The notes under the pieces: generated by a model | Told to the model about the DNA's origin: nothing | Database searches by the model: none | What the model saw: only the letters and a program-made list of their open reading frames with translations | Source of the DNA: Basidiobolus meristosporus CBS 931.73 | Lineage: Eukaryota; Basidiobolomycota; Basidiobolomycetes; Basidiobolales; Basidiobolaceae | Direction: 5' to 3' | Assembly (NCBI GenBank): GCA_002104905.1 | Contig: MCFE01000707.1 | Location: 1 to 43,290, forward strand | Length of the DNA stretch: 43,290 nucleotides | Shown here: positions 1 through 11,678 of the stretch, piece after piece | Layout of the letters: each line of letters begins with the position of its first letter | Numbering within the stretch: the first letter of the stretch is position 1 | Program-made: the position numbers and the translations under genes

Positions 1-3000
1 ATTGTGGAATTTGCATTGCGTAAAAATATTGCTGGACAATGCATTAGCAAATGAGAGTGTCTTGATCTCCAAATTGCGCTCCTTAGATTCCAAATACAGC
101 TTCTTGATGGTATCTGATAGAAGTTTCTCGGTATTCTCATTTACGAGAACAAGTACGTGGCCGTGAAAAGGCAGCTCTGAGGCTCGGGGCGCTTCAATAG
201 CCTCTGACATCATGACACTGTACATGTATTTGCTCTCATCTTCGAAATCCCTTACCGAAAATTCCAAGCCTGAGAATCCAGTATTCTTGAGCAAAATCTC
301 CCATTCCGGCTCAGTAATTGTTGGCGTCCATTTCCGTCCGTCATTTTCCCCTAGCCACCAGCCCGGCAATGTTCCCATAACTACGCTGATGCGAAGTAAA
401 CATCTAGTTATCTCCATCAATACTAGACGGCCTCCTGGCTTCAAGAGCTTTCTAACATGCTTCAATGTAAGCTCTAGATCGGCTGTTGCGTGTAGTACAT
501 TGGATGCTACTATAAGGTCATAGCTTGCCACCTCAAATCCTTGCATTGAAGGGTCTTTCTCAATGTCAAGTACTCTGTATGACATCCACAACTCCCAATC
601 AGCAAACGTCTCTCTTGCCTTTTCAAAGAACCCGCTGGAAATATCCGTAAATGTATAGGAGGTGAAACGACGAGTTTTTCCATTGCCTCCAAGTGCTTCT
701 AGTATAGCCTTTGTGGCACCTCCAGTGCCCGCACCAATCTCCAGAATGTTTGAGCAAGGGTACTTGTAGGCAAAACTATCAGTGAACTTTGATAGTGTTT
801 CATACATCTGTTCACATCCAAGAGCATCTCGGTAAAAACGGTATAGCAGATCGTCCTCCAACATTAGTTGTAAAGGCTCCACCTCTCCTCGAAGGACGTA
901 TTCAAGCTTCGAACCAATTTGCTTCAGTATCACGGCATCTACGCACTCCTCCAGGGTACTTTGCCATAGCACCTCTAGACTTTCGCATGATTCAGGAATC
1001 CAAGTTAAATCCAAGTAATCAATATTACCAGCATCCACCAGTTTCATCCATTGATACAAAGCTTGTCGGTGCTTTGCAAATGAGGTTACTTCTTCAGGCT
1101 TTATGATCGAAAGTGCACGCCGGATATAGTATAATGCGAGTTTCTCCATCAGTGGTACCAAACCGGTCTCCCTAGATACATCACGGCTTGATTTGTATTG
1201 ATTTCTTGCTTGCTCCAGAGATAAAAACTCAAAGTCGGGAGCCCATATCAACCGGTACAGACTCGGATCCATTTGCTGAATATCATCTATATTAGATATC
1301 GCGATTGTGCTGCATTGCACACCAGATATCCTAAATAGAGGCCTCTCTAAATTCTCAGCAGCGTATGCGCTAACTTCAGCCTGGGTATCAGCAAATCCAA
1401 TCGACTCTGAGGATGCAAGTAACTTGAGCTCTCTAAACCTCGTGCGTACAAACTCCCCTGACATAGTACACTTTTCTATAAACGTAGGGATGAACAGCCT
1501 CGCTGAATTGTTGTTAATAGAGTGTATTAGCTGCAAGCAACAATCTAGCATTGTCGGGTGGACGATATAGTCACTCTGGTAGTAAGATGCCAGAATCTCC
1601 GGAACTTGAAGGGTAGCTCGCGCGAGAGATGGAGTTACCTTTATCTCATGAAGCCCTCTGTAAGAAGATCCGTAGCTAAGTCCAACTTTTTCGAAAGACC
1701 CGTAGATACCCTCCCTATCGATGCTGATCCCTCGCTCCTCTTGGATGTGGCGCGGAGGCAAGCTAGGGGAAATACTCTCACCAAGTAAAATGGCTATCTT
1801 TCCGCGGCAATTCTCATCCCAAATCTTATTCTCGCCATATGAATATACTGTGAACTCCTTCCAAACGGAGGATGATGACTTGTCACTACACGGAGAGCTA
1901 CGCATGACAAAGGCACTTTCTACACCATCTTCTGACTCGTCAAGAAACAGAATCTTTGTGAAGCTCACATCCTTGATAACAAGCTCCACAATCTCATTAG
2001 GCTGATGCACACTTTGCCTTGCAGCTTCCAAAGCCATACTCAAGAATCCTACAGCTGGGAAAACGATACGGCCCTGGATCATATAGTCCATTAGCCAAGG
2101 AAGTTCCTTTACTCTTAAGTGGTTGCGCCAGCGCGGCTCGTTTGTGATAGAATCCGAGCATAAGATGCCAAGGATATCGTGCCGTGGGTAGGTGCGAAAA
2201 CGATAGTTGTTACTAATCCTGGATTCATGCCAATACTTGGTGTTGTGGTTCCAATAATATGTTGGGAGGTTGGCCAGGCATTTTCCATGCAAATAGGTAA
2301 CTTTTGGACTGCTATCGTGGTTCTGAATCGTTTCCATTGCATTAACATGCATCAGATTGATTGGATATCCTTTCTCCCAGAGCTTTCCGGCCGCTGCCAT
2401 GATGGAATGAACAGAATTTTCATTTCGAGTTAGACTTGTCAAGTACGCCACTTCGTTTGTTGATGACTTGACAATTTCTTTTATCGGGCCTGCCAGAACA
2501 GAATGGGGGCCAAGTTCAAGGAAAATATCGACGTATGCGTTGGATCTAGAAGGGCCATCATTGAAAGCTAAGATCACTTCAACAGCCTTAGAGAATTGAA
2601 CTGGAGAAACCATGTTGTCAACCCAATAAGACGCGCCCATTTCCTCCCCTTTCACTACTTCCTCCCCAGTGACTGATGAGATCATAGGGATCCGGGGATT
2701 TTTGGGTTTGAGTTTGTAGAGGTCCAAAGCATGTTGATAGCCCGATGCGAGTGGGATCATATGATGCGAGTGAAAAGCGGAATCCACCTTGAGTATTCTG
2801 GCAAACACCTTTTCGGCATCCAGTTTATCTTTAATTTCCTGGATATACTTTAAATCACCGGATAGCGTAACATTCTTTGGACTATTGATGCAAGCAATAA
2901 CCACTCGACCATCGTAAATGGAGCTCAGGAACTCGCGAGCCTCTGCTTCTGACAGGGCCACAGCGATCATTCCACCTTTTTCATTCATATGGCCGGCCTT

Positions 3001-5574
3001 GGACATGTAGACGCCGCGGTAATAGGCCACGGCAATGGCCTCTTCCATTGTTAAGATCCCTGCGGCATACGAAGCAGCTACTTCTCCGGAAGAATGACCA
3101 ACCACCCACCTTGCTTCTACCCCCCACGATTTCCAAAGGTTGAATAGGGCGATTTGAAGAGCAGTGCACAGTGGTTGAGAAATCTCGGACTGTCTTACAC
3201 GAGATTCTGACTCCGATTTCAACAGCTCATCTATTTTCGATAGTAATGTGATCAGTTTCATCTGAAATTATTATTCGTACACACTTTGTCCTACTATCCT
3301 GATGTTACTAACCTACAAGAGACCACGTCGGACCATCCTGGAGCGATTTCAAGTGGGAATCGCATCTTTCCAACGCCAACCGAAAGAGAGAAGAATGAGT
3401 AACCAACTCTCGTCCCATAGCCCACCTGCAAACCCGGTTATTCTACGCAATAGCCAAGAAATTCACAATTCCTGATACTATACCATTGTCCACCCTGTCC
3501 TGTAAATACGAAGGCAATTTGAGGCACCACATTACATTGTTGCTTAAAACTGATGCTGGCCTGAAGGCAAGTACGCAGGTTGCTTGAGGATGATGCGACA
3601 AAGGCAGCTCTCCAAGGGAGCATAGACCGACGGCAACTCAATGTATAAGCTAAATCGAGCAATTCAGCCTCCTCATTTTCAAGATAGGATATGTATTTAT
3701 CGATCATTCCCTTCCCCGAGGCTGGGTCGTTGCTGCTGAAGGGGATGAGATAGAGTCTATCATCCACTATTTGAGATGGCTCGTGTGATTTCAGCGGATC
3801 GTAATTCTCCATGATCACATGAGCACTAGTCCCACCATATCCAAATGAATTAACGCTGGCTCTGCGTGGAGTCTGTCCATCAATGTTTGGCCAAGGCAAC
3901 AGTGAAGTCGGTACCTTTTACGAGAGTTAGAGCACTGATATTGTGTGTTACTTTACGGGAAGCCAAAATTACCTTAATCTTCCAGGTGTCGAAATCAATA
4001 TTACCGTTGCCCTTGTTAAAATGAAGGTTTGGAGTAATTTGGGCTTTTTGCAGACAAAGCATGGCTTTGATCAGACCTGCAAGCCCACTCGCACCTTCCA
4101 AATGACCCACTGTGGTTTTAACAGAACCCACAATCATTGGGTTGTTTTTCGAACGGCCTTCTGCAAATACTCGAGCGATGGCGTTGACTTCCAATGGGTC
4201 ACCAGCCGGGGTGCCGGTACCCTAAGATAAAGAAGCATCAGTTCACTTAGTATTCGAATAATGCTCTTTATCTTATTACGTGTGCTTCAAAATATTGTGT
4301 AGAATTGAAGGGCAGACCAGCTTTGCTGTATGCCAATCTTATCATGGCCTCCTGAGCCTCAGATGAAGGCATTGATATGCCAGGAGTGCGGCCGTCTTGA
4401 AATGTAGCAGTTTCTCGAATCACCGCATGAATCGGGTCACCATCACGAATGGCGTCCTTCAGAGGCTTGAGGACGATACTGCACAAGCCTTCACCCCGAG
4501 CGTAGCCATCAGCATCCTGGTCGAAAGTGTGGCATCGACCGGTGGGGCTTAGGAAACTTAATTTGCTCATAATGCTAGATGAATGCATGTTATTGGTCAG
4601 CTGAAATGGATGGACCTCTCACAAGCAACTACCCACATATAGTAATCAGGGCCAAACATGAGATTCACTCCGGCTACAATTGACTGGTTACAATACACTG
4701 AGTTAGATCCAGCACATTAGCATCATAGCTTAATACATTACCATCTTGGATTCACCGGCCCGCAAACTTTGGCATGCCAGATGGACGGCCACCAAGCTAG
4801 AAGAGCATCCTGTATCGAGTGTGATACTGTCAAAAATAAGAGACCAATCACCAAATAATAATACCAAAAACCCATCTAACCTCGGTCCCTTCAAGTCAAA
4901 AAAGTACGAGATGCGATTAGAAGCAATTGCATGGCCTGTACCCGTAGCCAGGTACGACGGAATGGTTTCCATATCGCGAAGTTGTATCTCATGGTAATCA
5001 TTCGTAAACATTCCTATTTACTCGTTCGAATTAAAAGATCCCATTGAGGTTTGTTACTTGAAGACTCACCAACAAATACGCTAGTGTCAGAGCCGGCAAT
5101 ACCCTCCTTGGACATTCCGCCTAGCAGTAGAAGAGACGATTAGCCTACCATGGTCATAGATATTACTAAAAAGTTATCTCCAAGAGACCGTTTTCCAGCG
5201 CCTCGTACACGACCTCCATAAGAAGCCTTTGCTGTGGATCAATAGCTTTCGCTTCATATGGAGAGACAGAAAAGAAGTTGGCATCAAAGGTAGTGGGATC
5301 TTCTTCCAAAAAATACCCGGTACGGACATTGAACTAATGCAAGGTAATTTTAGCATCAACATGTGAACTTGAAGGCATCTTGCACCTTTACCGTTCCGTG
5401 ATGAGCTCTATCTGGGTGATAGAATGCCTCGGCATTGAAGCGGTCCTTGGGAATTTCAGACTGGATGTCCTTGCCTTGGCTTAGTACATCCCACAGCTTA
5501 CTCGGATCAGTAGCTCCGCCAGGCATTCGGCATCCGACCCCAATCACAGCAATAGGCGTGGTCTGGAAAGGCAT
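1..5574 (-). CDS. Highly reducing type I polyketide synthase, N-terminal 1656 residues (3' end beyond window)
   Basis: Iterative multidomain enzyme that builds a reduced, C-methylated polyketide from malonyl-CoA. Eleven exons can be joined: 5574-5386, 5333-5189, 5120-5070, 5013-4881, 4826-4742, 4683-4637, 4574-4280, 4221-3973, 3914-3484, 3425-3313 and 3230 to the left edge; the last is open for over 3.2 kb. Start [20 protein letters not shown] is a typical KS N-terminus. KS (about 1-430): Cys180 in DTGCSSS (usually DTACSSS), His315 in EAHGTGT, His355 in GHLEGASG, so condensation should work. AT (about 530-850): GHSSGE with Ser626, followed by an AFHS motif typical of malonyl-specific domains. 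DH (about 930-1240): Asp1142 in [10 protein letters not shown] is present, but the catalytic His position is Tyr962. CMeT: motif I EIGAGTGG at 1410-1417. ER, KR and ACP would lie past the edge and cannot be judged. Family assignment is firm; product unknown. Confidence 0.93.
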
Positions 5575-5621
5575 AATTTCAATATCAGTGTGGATAGCTA
5601 TTTTCGTGAGCTAAGCGTTGT

Positions 5622-5630
5622 CTTTTATAT
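5622..5630 (-). promoter_or_regulatory. TATA box for the PKS gene
   Basis: On the minus strand this reads ATATAAAAG, 48 bases upstream of the PKS ATG. It fits a core promoter with a short 5' leader. Seen by motif only. Confidence 0.5.
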
Positions 5631-5863
5631 TCTCTTTCTGCAGAGAGCCACCTTCGACCTTGACTTATTAACTCATTGACGTCACACTTCCATGCTGTTA
5701 TCACGTACAACCTGCTATTGATACCCCAGTCTTTCGTTTGAGGCAGCGATCTGCCTCTCAATTGTTTATTGACTAACTTATGGGTGAGATACAACCTATC
5801 GCTCATTACAATGGCAATCACTGACCGTTATTAGAATCAAAAACCAGTAAATCCTGGCCATCA

Positions 5864-5881
5864 TGTGGTTGTACAACCACA
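5864..5881. promoter_or_regulatory. Perfect 18-bp palindrome in the PKS/methyltransferase divergent promoter
   Basis: TGTGGTTGTACAACCACA is its own reverse complement without a mismatch. It lies 290 bp upstream of the PKS ATG and 128 bp upstream of the methyltransferase ATG. A dyad of this length in a shared promoter is a plausible site for a dimeric pathway regulator. No regulator gene is visible in the window, so the role is inference. Confidence 0.45.
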
Positions 5882-5944
5882 CTCCCAGAGTACACTCGAG
5901 CCAGTATTACTAGCACACCTTGAACATGTCCCTCATCTAATCCC

Positions 5945-5952
5945 TATATAAA
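5945..5952 (+). promoter_or_regulatory. TATA box for the SABATH methyltransferase gene
   Basis: TATATAAA lies 57 bases upstream of the methyltransferase ATG, a usual core promoter spacing. The PKS has its own TATA box on the other strand. Confidence 0.5.
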
Positions 5953-6008
5953 CTGTTGCCAAGAGGATAACATTCAGAATCCTCATTACAAGAGACACTG
6001 ATACTATC

Positions 6009-7034
6009 ATGGAGCATATGGACTTGGACTACAACCTCTACTCAAAGGCACAGGCAACCGCTGGACGCCAAGCTTGTCAGCTCATTGGTGAGCATTTTAC
6101 GGATGTTACTGAGGCCCGTGGTGATCTTTCCATTGCCGATTATGGCTGCTCTGGTGGGGCAAACTCCATTCCCATTCTCAATGCAGTACTCTCCAAAGTT
6201 AGATGTTCCGGAGACATCACCCTCTGTATGGTGGATTTGCCTGACAATGACTTTACTATTACCACCAAGACGATCCAAACGGCGATAGAGAAGGGTGAGC
6301 TGGTTCATCGTGTTGGGGACGGAAACCTTAAGGTCGTGACCGTAGGAAAAAGCTTCTATCACCAGGTTTTGCCCACCATGAGTGTCGATTTTGGATACTC
6401 ATTGGTGTCTGTCAACTGCATGGAGGTGATTCCTTGCCCTATCCCTGGATCCCTTTGTCATACCGACTTGCCTGAAGGACCCGACAGAAAAAGCTGGGAG
6501 ACCATTGCCGAAAATAGCTGGAACACCTTCCTCCGTCATAGACAAAATGAGCTTAAGATCGGAGGCCAGATGCATGTGAGCGGCAATGCATATCTTGAAA
6601 AGGATGAGTTTACTTGGTGCAACATCATGCGCAACGCATACACTGTCTTTGAGGCCATGTTCAATGAAGGGAAGATCACCCGTGAAGAACTTGACAAGCT
6701 TATTGTTCCCACCACGTTCCGCAGTAGGGAAGAAATCCTGAAACCTTTCAAGGAGAATAGCGACATCCACCTCAAGGTTGAATCTCTTTCCTTCAACAAG
6801 CCCCCATGCTTGTACTACGAAGAGTACCTCAGGACCAAAGATAGCGAAAAATATGCAACCAATGTGAGCAACTCCTTCAAGAATGTGTTCAACAACTCCT
6901 TCATCAAGCTGTTGGCAAGCAACAGTGGAAGAATTCTCGACGAATTCTGGTTGAGATTCCATGCATTTGTTGCTGAACAACCCGAGAAAATCGATATGGG
7001 GCTTTTGCAATTCCATCTGATCCTGCGAAAGTAA
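6009..7034 (+). CDS. SABATH-family SAM-dependent carboxyl methyltransferase
   Basis: Intronless gene of 341 residues, a normal length for the SABATH family (salicylate, benzoate and jasmonate carboxyl methyltransferases of plants, with bacterial and fungal relatives). Visible family features: N-terminal YSKAQATAGRQ (residues 11-21), equivalent to the conserved Tyr...Gln stretch that touches SAM and the substrate carboxylate; the SAM motif IADYGCSGGANS (42-53); the DLPDNDF motif; GKSFYHQVLP; and a C-terminal cap with aromatic residues. In plant salicylate enzymes a Trp near the middle helps hold the carboxylate; here the matching stretch reads SVNCMEVIP, so the substrate pocket is probably different. 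Head-to-head with the PKS across 434 bp, which suggests methyl esterification of the polyketide carboxylate. The substrate is inference. The surrounding genes have introns; this one has none, which could reflect transfer or a retrocopy. Confidence 0.88.
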   Translation: MEHMDLDYNLYSKAQATAGRQACQLIGEHFTDVTEARGDLSIADYGCSGGANSIPILNAVLSKVRCSGDITLCMVDLPDNDFTITTKTIQTAIEKGELVHRVGDGNLKVVTVGKSFYHQVLPTMSVDFGYSLVSVNCMEVIPCPIPGSLCHTDLPEGPDRKSWETIAENSWNTFLRHRQNELKIGGQMHVSGNAYLEKDEFTWCNIMRNAYTVFEAMFNEGKITREELDKLIVPTTFRSREEILKPFKENSDIHLKVESLSFNKPPCLYYEEYLRTKDSEKYATNVSNSFKNVFNNSFIKLLASNSGRILDEFWLRFHAFVAEQPEKIDMGLLQFHLILRK

Positions 7035-9106
7035 TCCTTCTGTTGCAATGATCACTAACCATCGATTAGTAAGATTGACATGATCTGTTTGGAACCACCA
7101 ATCATTACCAAAATTAAAATTCTATCAGTGTAACTGATTTTCAAAACCACAACCTGGAATTGGTCATGGAAGGCCGTTTTACTTAACAAACACTTACCTT
7201 TTATGTTACTCCAAATCGACCCACTAACGCTGGCTGTTTGGGTTGTCGATCATTATCGTTTCTCATGTGTGAATGACGTATACTGTTACATGATTGTCAA
7301 TGGAGATGCGCCGTTGGTAGTACTAAGCGTTGTATCAAACCTAGTGCATGTATGTAAGAGTCATGTTTGCTAACTCTAAACTCTATTGTGCAATGAACAG
7401 CAGACTAGCACCAATTTTGTGAGCTTCTGTCGACTCGGCACCTTCAAATCAGGCTCGAAGGCTGGGCTCAACTGCCTTGGATAATAGCCCCGTGCCTGTT
7501 GGATCAATTGTAAGGTTTCGTGCTTAATATGGTCGCCCGGAACTATAGTTGGTCTATGTATTTAGAAACCTTTCAGAGTTGTCAGCTCGAAATCCGTTCG
7601 AAAAATCGAGCATCCTGTATTAAATTGAAGCACAAAATTAGTGGTTGCTATGAGCTTCGTAAAACAATTGGAAGAACTAGTATGCTCTAGCAACAAAATC
7701 TTAAGCAGGACTAATCATGCCTTTTCACTAGCCCCGGAGGTACCTTATCACCTCAATGGTAAGTCTGTTATAGCCAATGAAAGATCTTGGTGTCCACTAG
7801 GTTAGCGTGAAGGATGGGGATCTAGACCAAGCCTAAGCCTGTATAGTTCATGTATCCATCATCAACCCCTCTTGTTCATTACCTTCATCGCCACTACTAC
7901 TGGTTGGTCTGACCAACACTGTTTCAACTAATTTCTCGGCCCCTAGGCTTTGGAGACTATCCCGATCCCCTCTGTTAAGGGGATCCACCAGTGAGCACCA
8001 GTCCGAATGATCCTGTCTTCATTCGTAGGAAAGGCGCACCCTCTACCAGCACCACCGTATTAGTTCTCGTATCAAGTGAAACACATTGCTCTTATTTGTC
8101 AGCTTACCCCAGGTATTGTAGCCATCAACTAACTCTCTAATCCCTTGACACCGAACACCTACACAGATCCTTACATAGCAGCGCGCCCATCAAAGAGTGA
8201 TTGGTCCCGGTTCTGGGTAAACCACATCATGTAGACATTTCTGGAAAATCATTATTTCTACAACCCACTGCCGCCAAGCAGGAACCATTCTTGATGAACC
8301 GTGAGCACTTGAATCCAGATTAGCGAACTACAGCATAGTATCGAATGCTCTACGATTGGGGGAGATCCGTATCTTGTGGCACAGTATTACTTGATCGCAT
8401 GGATCATCCCTAAGGTGTGCCAGAAGTGCACATACTTTTGCAGATCCAGAAATTCAGGTATTGCAACCATGTGTTACAGAATCCCATTATCGCCACTAGC
8501 AGTTTAAAAATGAAGCAAAACCCAAGGCACCAACCTCACCTGCATGTCAAAAATTCCCTAAATTGATTCGCCTAAACTTCTGCTGACCTCGTACAATACA
8601 TATTAAATCATTGTTTGGAATGTGCTGGCCAGATGTATTATCGCCTATTTGCTAAAATTCGCTTTGTCAAATGGATTTGGTCTGTACAGGTAGGCTAATC
8701 ACACTATTTCAACGGAATCACCATCTGGGGCCTTGAGTTCTACGGTATAAAATAAGCTTAGCGCCTACAAGGCTTGGGCATTTCAATGAACCATGTTGGG
8801 TGCTGCAAGGAAACTATTCTCTGTGGTCCTTAAAAATTCATCACAGTCTAATCAACAACTCTGCACAATGTACATATTTGTACAAAAGCTACTTTCAAGT
8901 GGGATGGAATAGGTCTGTTTCTCTCGTTGAGCTCTAATAAAGATTTGCGCTTTTTGGTGAGTTTCCTCTTACTGATAATAAGAATGTCCAAAGAAAGCTG
9001 TGTACCAAGATTGAGGTCAAATGGGTGAGGTTCAGAATTCCAGTAGCTTCCTGAACATCACATAAACAAGATTTAGATTGAAACTTGAACACTAAATCTC
9101 CATTAT
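7035..9106. other. Gene-free interval downstream of the methyltransferase
   Basis: About 2.1 kb. I see no open frame with a recognisable product, no tRNA-like sequence and no clear repeat. The first part includes the 3' UTR of the methyltransferase. It separates the metabolite genes from the LTR relics to the right. Confidence 0.6.
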
Positions 9107-9451
9107 GCTTTAAATTCTGTATAGCACCTAAATATTCACCTAACTTAGTCACTGAGATCATAATCTATAGATCTTAAAGAATTATGCCCAAATTCCTTGA
9201 TGGGATTTACTTAGAATATTTCACCAAAATTTCTAGCATACAGAACATAAAAGATCTTAAAGTTGTCCAGATAACCCAAAACTGCGCACACATGCACTTG
9301 AGATCTTTCTAAATATACTATACATGCTTGTCACACCAGTACCATGTAATAGTGTAAGTACTGCTTTTACATTTAATCAGTAATTCAGTGAAAGCCACAT
9401 AATATACTTGTTTTTCTAACCACTTACAATATATCCAAAGCTCCTACTTCG
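9107..9451 (+). repeat. Diverged copia LTR relic
   Basis: Aligns along its length with the LTR of the copia family at the right of the window, for example CACCTAAATATTCACC near its start and a degraded CCAATATCTCCAAG-like stretch near its end. Many substitutions, and the terminal TGTTG/CAACA are lost, so it is an old insertion. No internal element sequence is attached. Confidence 0.7.
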
Positions 9452-9468
9452 AGATTTCTGATGTATAG

Positions 9469-9580
9469 GGTACCTGATACGTTGGTAAATATTTCTAGTA
9501 AATCCCCAATAAGGAATCTGGTCAGAGTTCTCTCAGTTTTGTAGGCAGTGACCTAAGTGAGTAAGTTGGGTGAATACTTA
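9469..9580 (-). repeat. Partial copia LTR fragment, inverted
   Basis: Starts with GGGTACCTGATACGTTGGT and ends near GGGTGAATACTTAG, matching the U3 half of the family LTR in the opposite orientation to the relic just before it. Only about 110 bp survive. Confidence 0.6.
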
Positions 9581-9734
9581 GTTCATTACCATTCAGGTTG
9601 TAACTTTTGTAATTGCACCTAAGCAGAGACTTGAAAGGTTTATACAATTTATAGGCTAATCAAAGTAATATTCGCAGTAAAAGCTTGTGGAAAGGGTTTC
9701 TTAGAGAAGATATTGACCTGTGTATACTTGATTG

Positions 9735-10066
9735 TGTTGTAAAAATTCGTAATTCCACCTAAATATTCACCTAACTTAGTCACTTAGATCATTACCCTCA
9801 AATCCTAGAGAATACTGACCAAATTCCTTGTCGGGATTTACTTAGAATATTTACCCAGAACATGAAAATTTGATAAGTTGTCCAAACAGCCCCAAACTTT
9901 GCACACATGTTCTTGGGACCTTCCTTAACCTATTCTATGTGTTTGTTATGCCAAGACCAGGTAAAAGTATAAATACTACTTTTACATTCAATAAATCATT
10001 TAGTGAAAACCACATAATCTACTTGTTCTCCCAATCACTTCCAATATCTCCAAGACTCTTACAACA
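9735..10066 (+). repeat. Solo copia LTR with 5-bp target duplication GATTG
   Basis: A 332-bp LTR with perfect 8-bp terminal inverted repeats (TGTTGTAA...TTACAACA). It is flanked by GATTG at 9730-9734 and again at 10067-10071, the 5-bp duplication expected of copia integration. A solo LTR with matching flanks forms by recombination between the two LTRs of a full element. It belongs to the short subfamily, which lacks about 17 bp (around CACCAAAATACCAGG) that are present in the LTRs of copies A and B. Confidence 0.9.
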
Positions 10067-10071
10067 GATTG

Positions 10072-10913
10072 AAGATATTCAGGTGTATCTGTGGAAGCTA
10101 GTCTTGCAGAATAGTCCAATTTTCATTGGTCAATTTAATGCCATTGGTAGTAGCACTACAGTTTGTAATAGTATATAGTGGGATATGTTGTAAAAGATTG
10201 TGCAAAACTAAGCAAAGCTTCAAAAACTTTCAACTTTCTAGTTGTTCCATCTTTAGACTGAGTTAACCTGAAATTGATTCTGTGTAAACTTCTAGCTAAT
10301 TCTTAACAGATTGATCAAGTGTGAAATCATCATATTGGCTACTAGGTGAGATACCAACTATTTCCAAATAATTGAGATCACTGTTGTTGCATAAGTGTCA
10401 GATAAAACATTTACAAGAACTCTTCGAACTCTCAAGGGGATGGAATTGAATAAATTTGTTATAGAATGGGTTAGAAATTGATTTCTGGATGCAAACTAAA
10501 TAGAATCCGATGCAAACGTCATAAGTGATTTGGAATCACTTTTTCCCTTCAAGAACGGATGCATTACACAATTTCCTCTTGAAAACCTTGTCTGGCAGTA
10601 AATGTAAATGATAATCAGTATTTGTGAATATTGTCACGTGAAGTACTCTGCATAGGCATACAGTGGAATGGCTAAATTGTTGTTCAAATACACTCCCACG
10701 TTATGGAGCAATAGAACCTGGGAGTCCAAGAAACTATCAGGTGTCACTTTCCATACACATCAACTACAAATAGAATCGAGCAAGCGATTTGGGCAAGAAT
10801 ACAAATAAAAATCATATAGCTCTTCTGTCGCGGATGAGAGTTCACCAAGTAATAAGAGGTGCAACTTATAAAACGGGGGTTAATATACTTTTATTTTTGG
10901 AAGATTGTCAAAC
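10072..10913. other. Gene-free interval before Naa10
   Basis: About 840 bp between the solo LTR and the end of the Naa10 gene. No coding frame, repeat or RNA gene is recognisable. The right end will contain the Naa10 3' UTR. Confidence 0.5.
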
Positions 10914-11678
10914 CTAGGCGGTCTGCTTAAGATGCTTCAAATCCTTTCGCATGGCGTAGGCATCTTCACCATCGGCGTAATAGCCCTTCTCTATATCATG
11001 AATCTGGAACTTGAGACTCTCCTTGTAAAGGTTCAAGGCTGCGCGATTGGTTTTACGGACATGAAGGGAGACGTAGTGGGCGCCATAAACTTCAACCATG
11101 GATTTTTCTAGGAAATTTTGCAGTAGGTTAGTTTAGCAATAGACGCCATCAATACATGAGAAGCGACGCTTACGAGATTGAGTCATAAGCTTTTCAGCAA
11201 GTCCTAAGCGGCGGAAGTTTCTCATCACAGAGAGTGAGGTGATGTGTCCGTGTGGAGCATCTCCGGGTTCTTCATCCCTAGAATAAGTAGTGTGATGAGA
11301 ACCAGGTGGAAATAACGTCAAGTTTCGCCAGAACCATACATTTTGGCGAGTACGTAACCAACGATCCGGCCTTTATGATCCTCAGCAACGTATGAAAGTT
11401 GGGGCCAAGATAAAGCGTGATAGAAATCTGGACAGATTGAGTGACGGGTAAATAAAGCTACGAAGAAGGAAACTGCAACAAATAGTATCAAGCCCTACAA
11501 TATTTCATTTGATAGTTCTCGGGAAGATTCATCAAGTTGCAATTTTGCATTGCAAGTAGATCGTCAACCTTTCATTTTGGCGGAGAAAAGAGAAACCAAA
11601 TGCACCATGTGAGTGAAATGGAGAAACGCAGTGCTATGAATAAAAGTGCTAATATACCGTAGCTTGTCTAACGTTCAT
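10914..11678 (-). CDS. naa10: N-alpha-acetyltransferase 10, catalytic subunit of NatA
   Basis: Five exons: 11678-11658, 11568-11499, 11427-11340, 11277-11174 and 11107-10914, giving 158 residues. GNAT-fold enzyme that, with Naa15, acetylates N-termini exposed after removal of Met on nascent chains at the ribosome. Family features: start [18 protein letters not shown], then [46 protein letters not shown] (acetyl-CoA binding RxxGxA-type loop) and [17 protein letters not shown]. The protein stops soon after the GNAT core and lacks the acidic tail of longer homologues such as the human protein. Known in the family as ARD1. Identification is firm. Confidence 0.93.

Noticed and set aside
6042-7055. 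Minus-strand open frames opposite the methyltransferase, up to 218 codons
   Set aside because: They are antisense shadows of the SABATH gene, whose plus-strand frame contains all family motifs.
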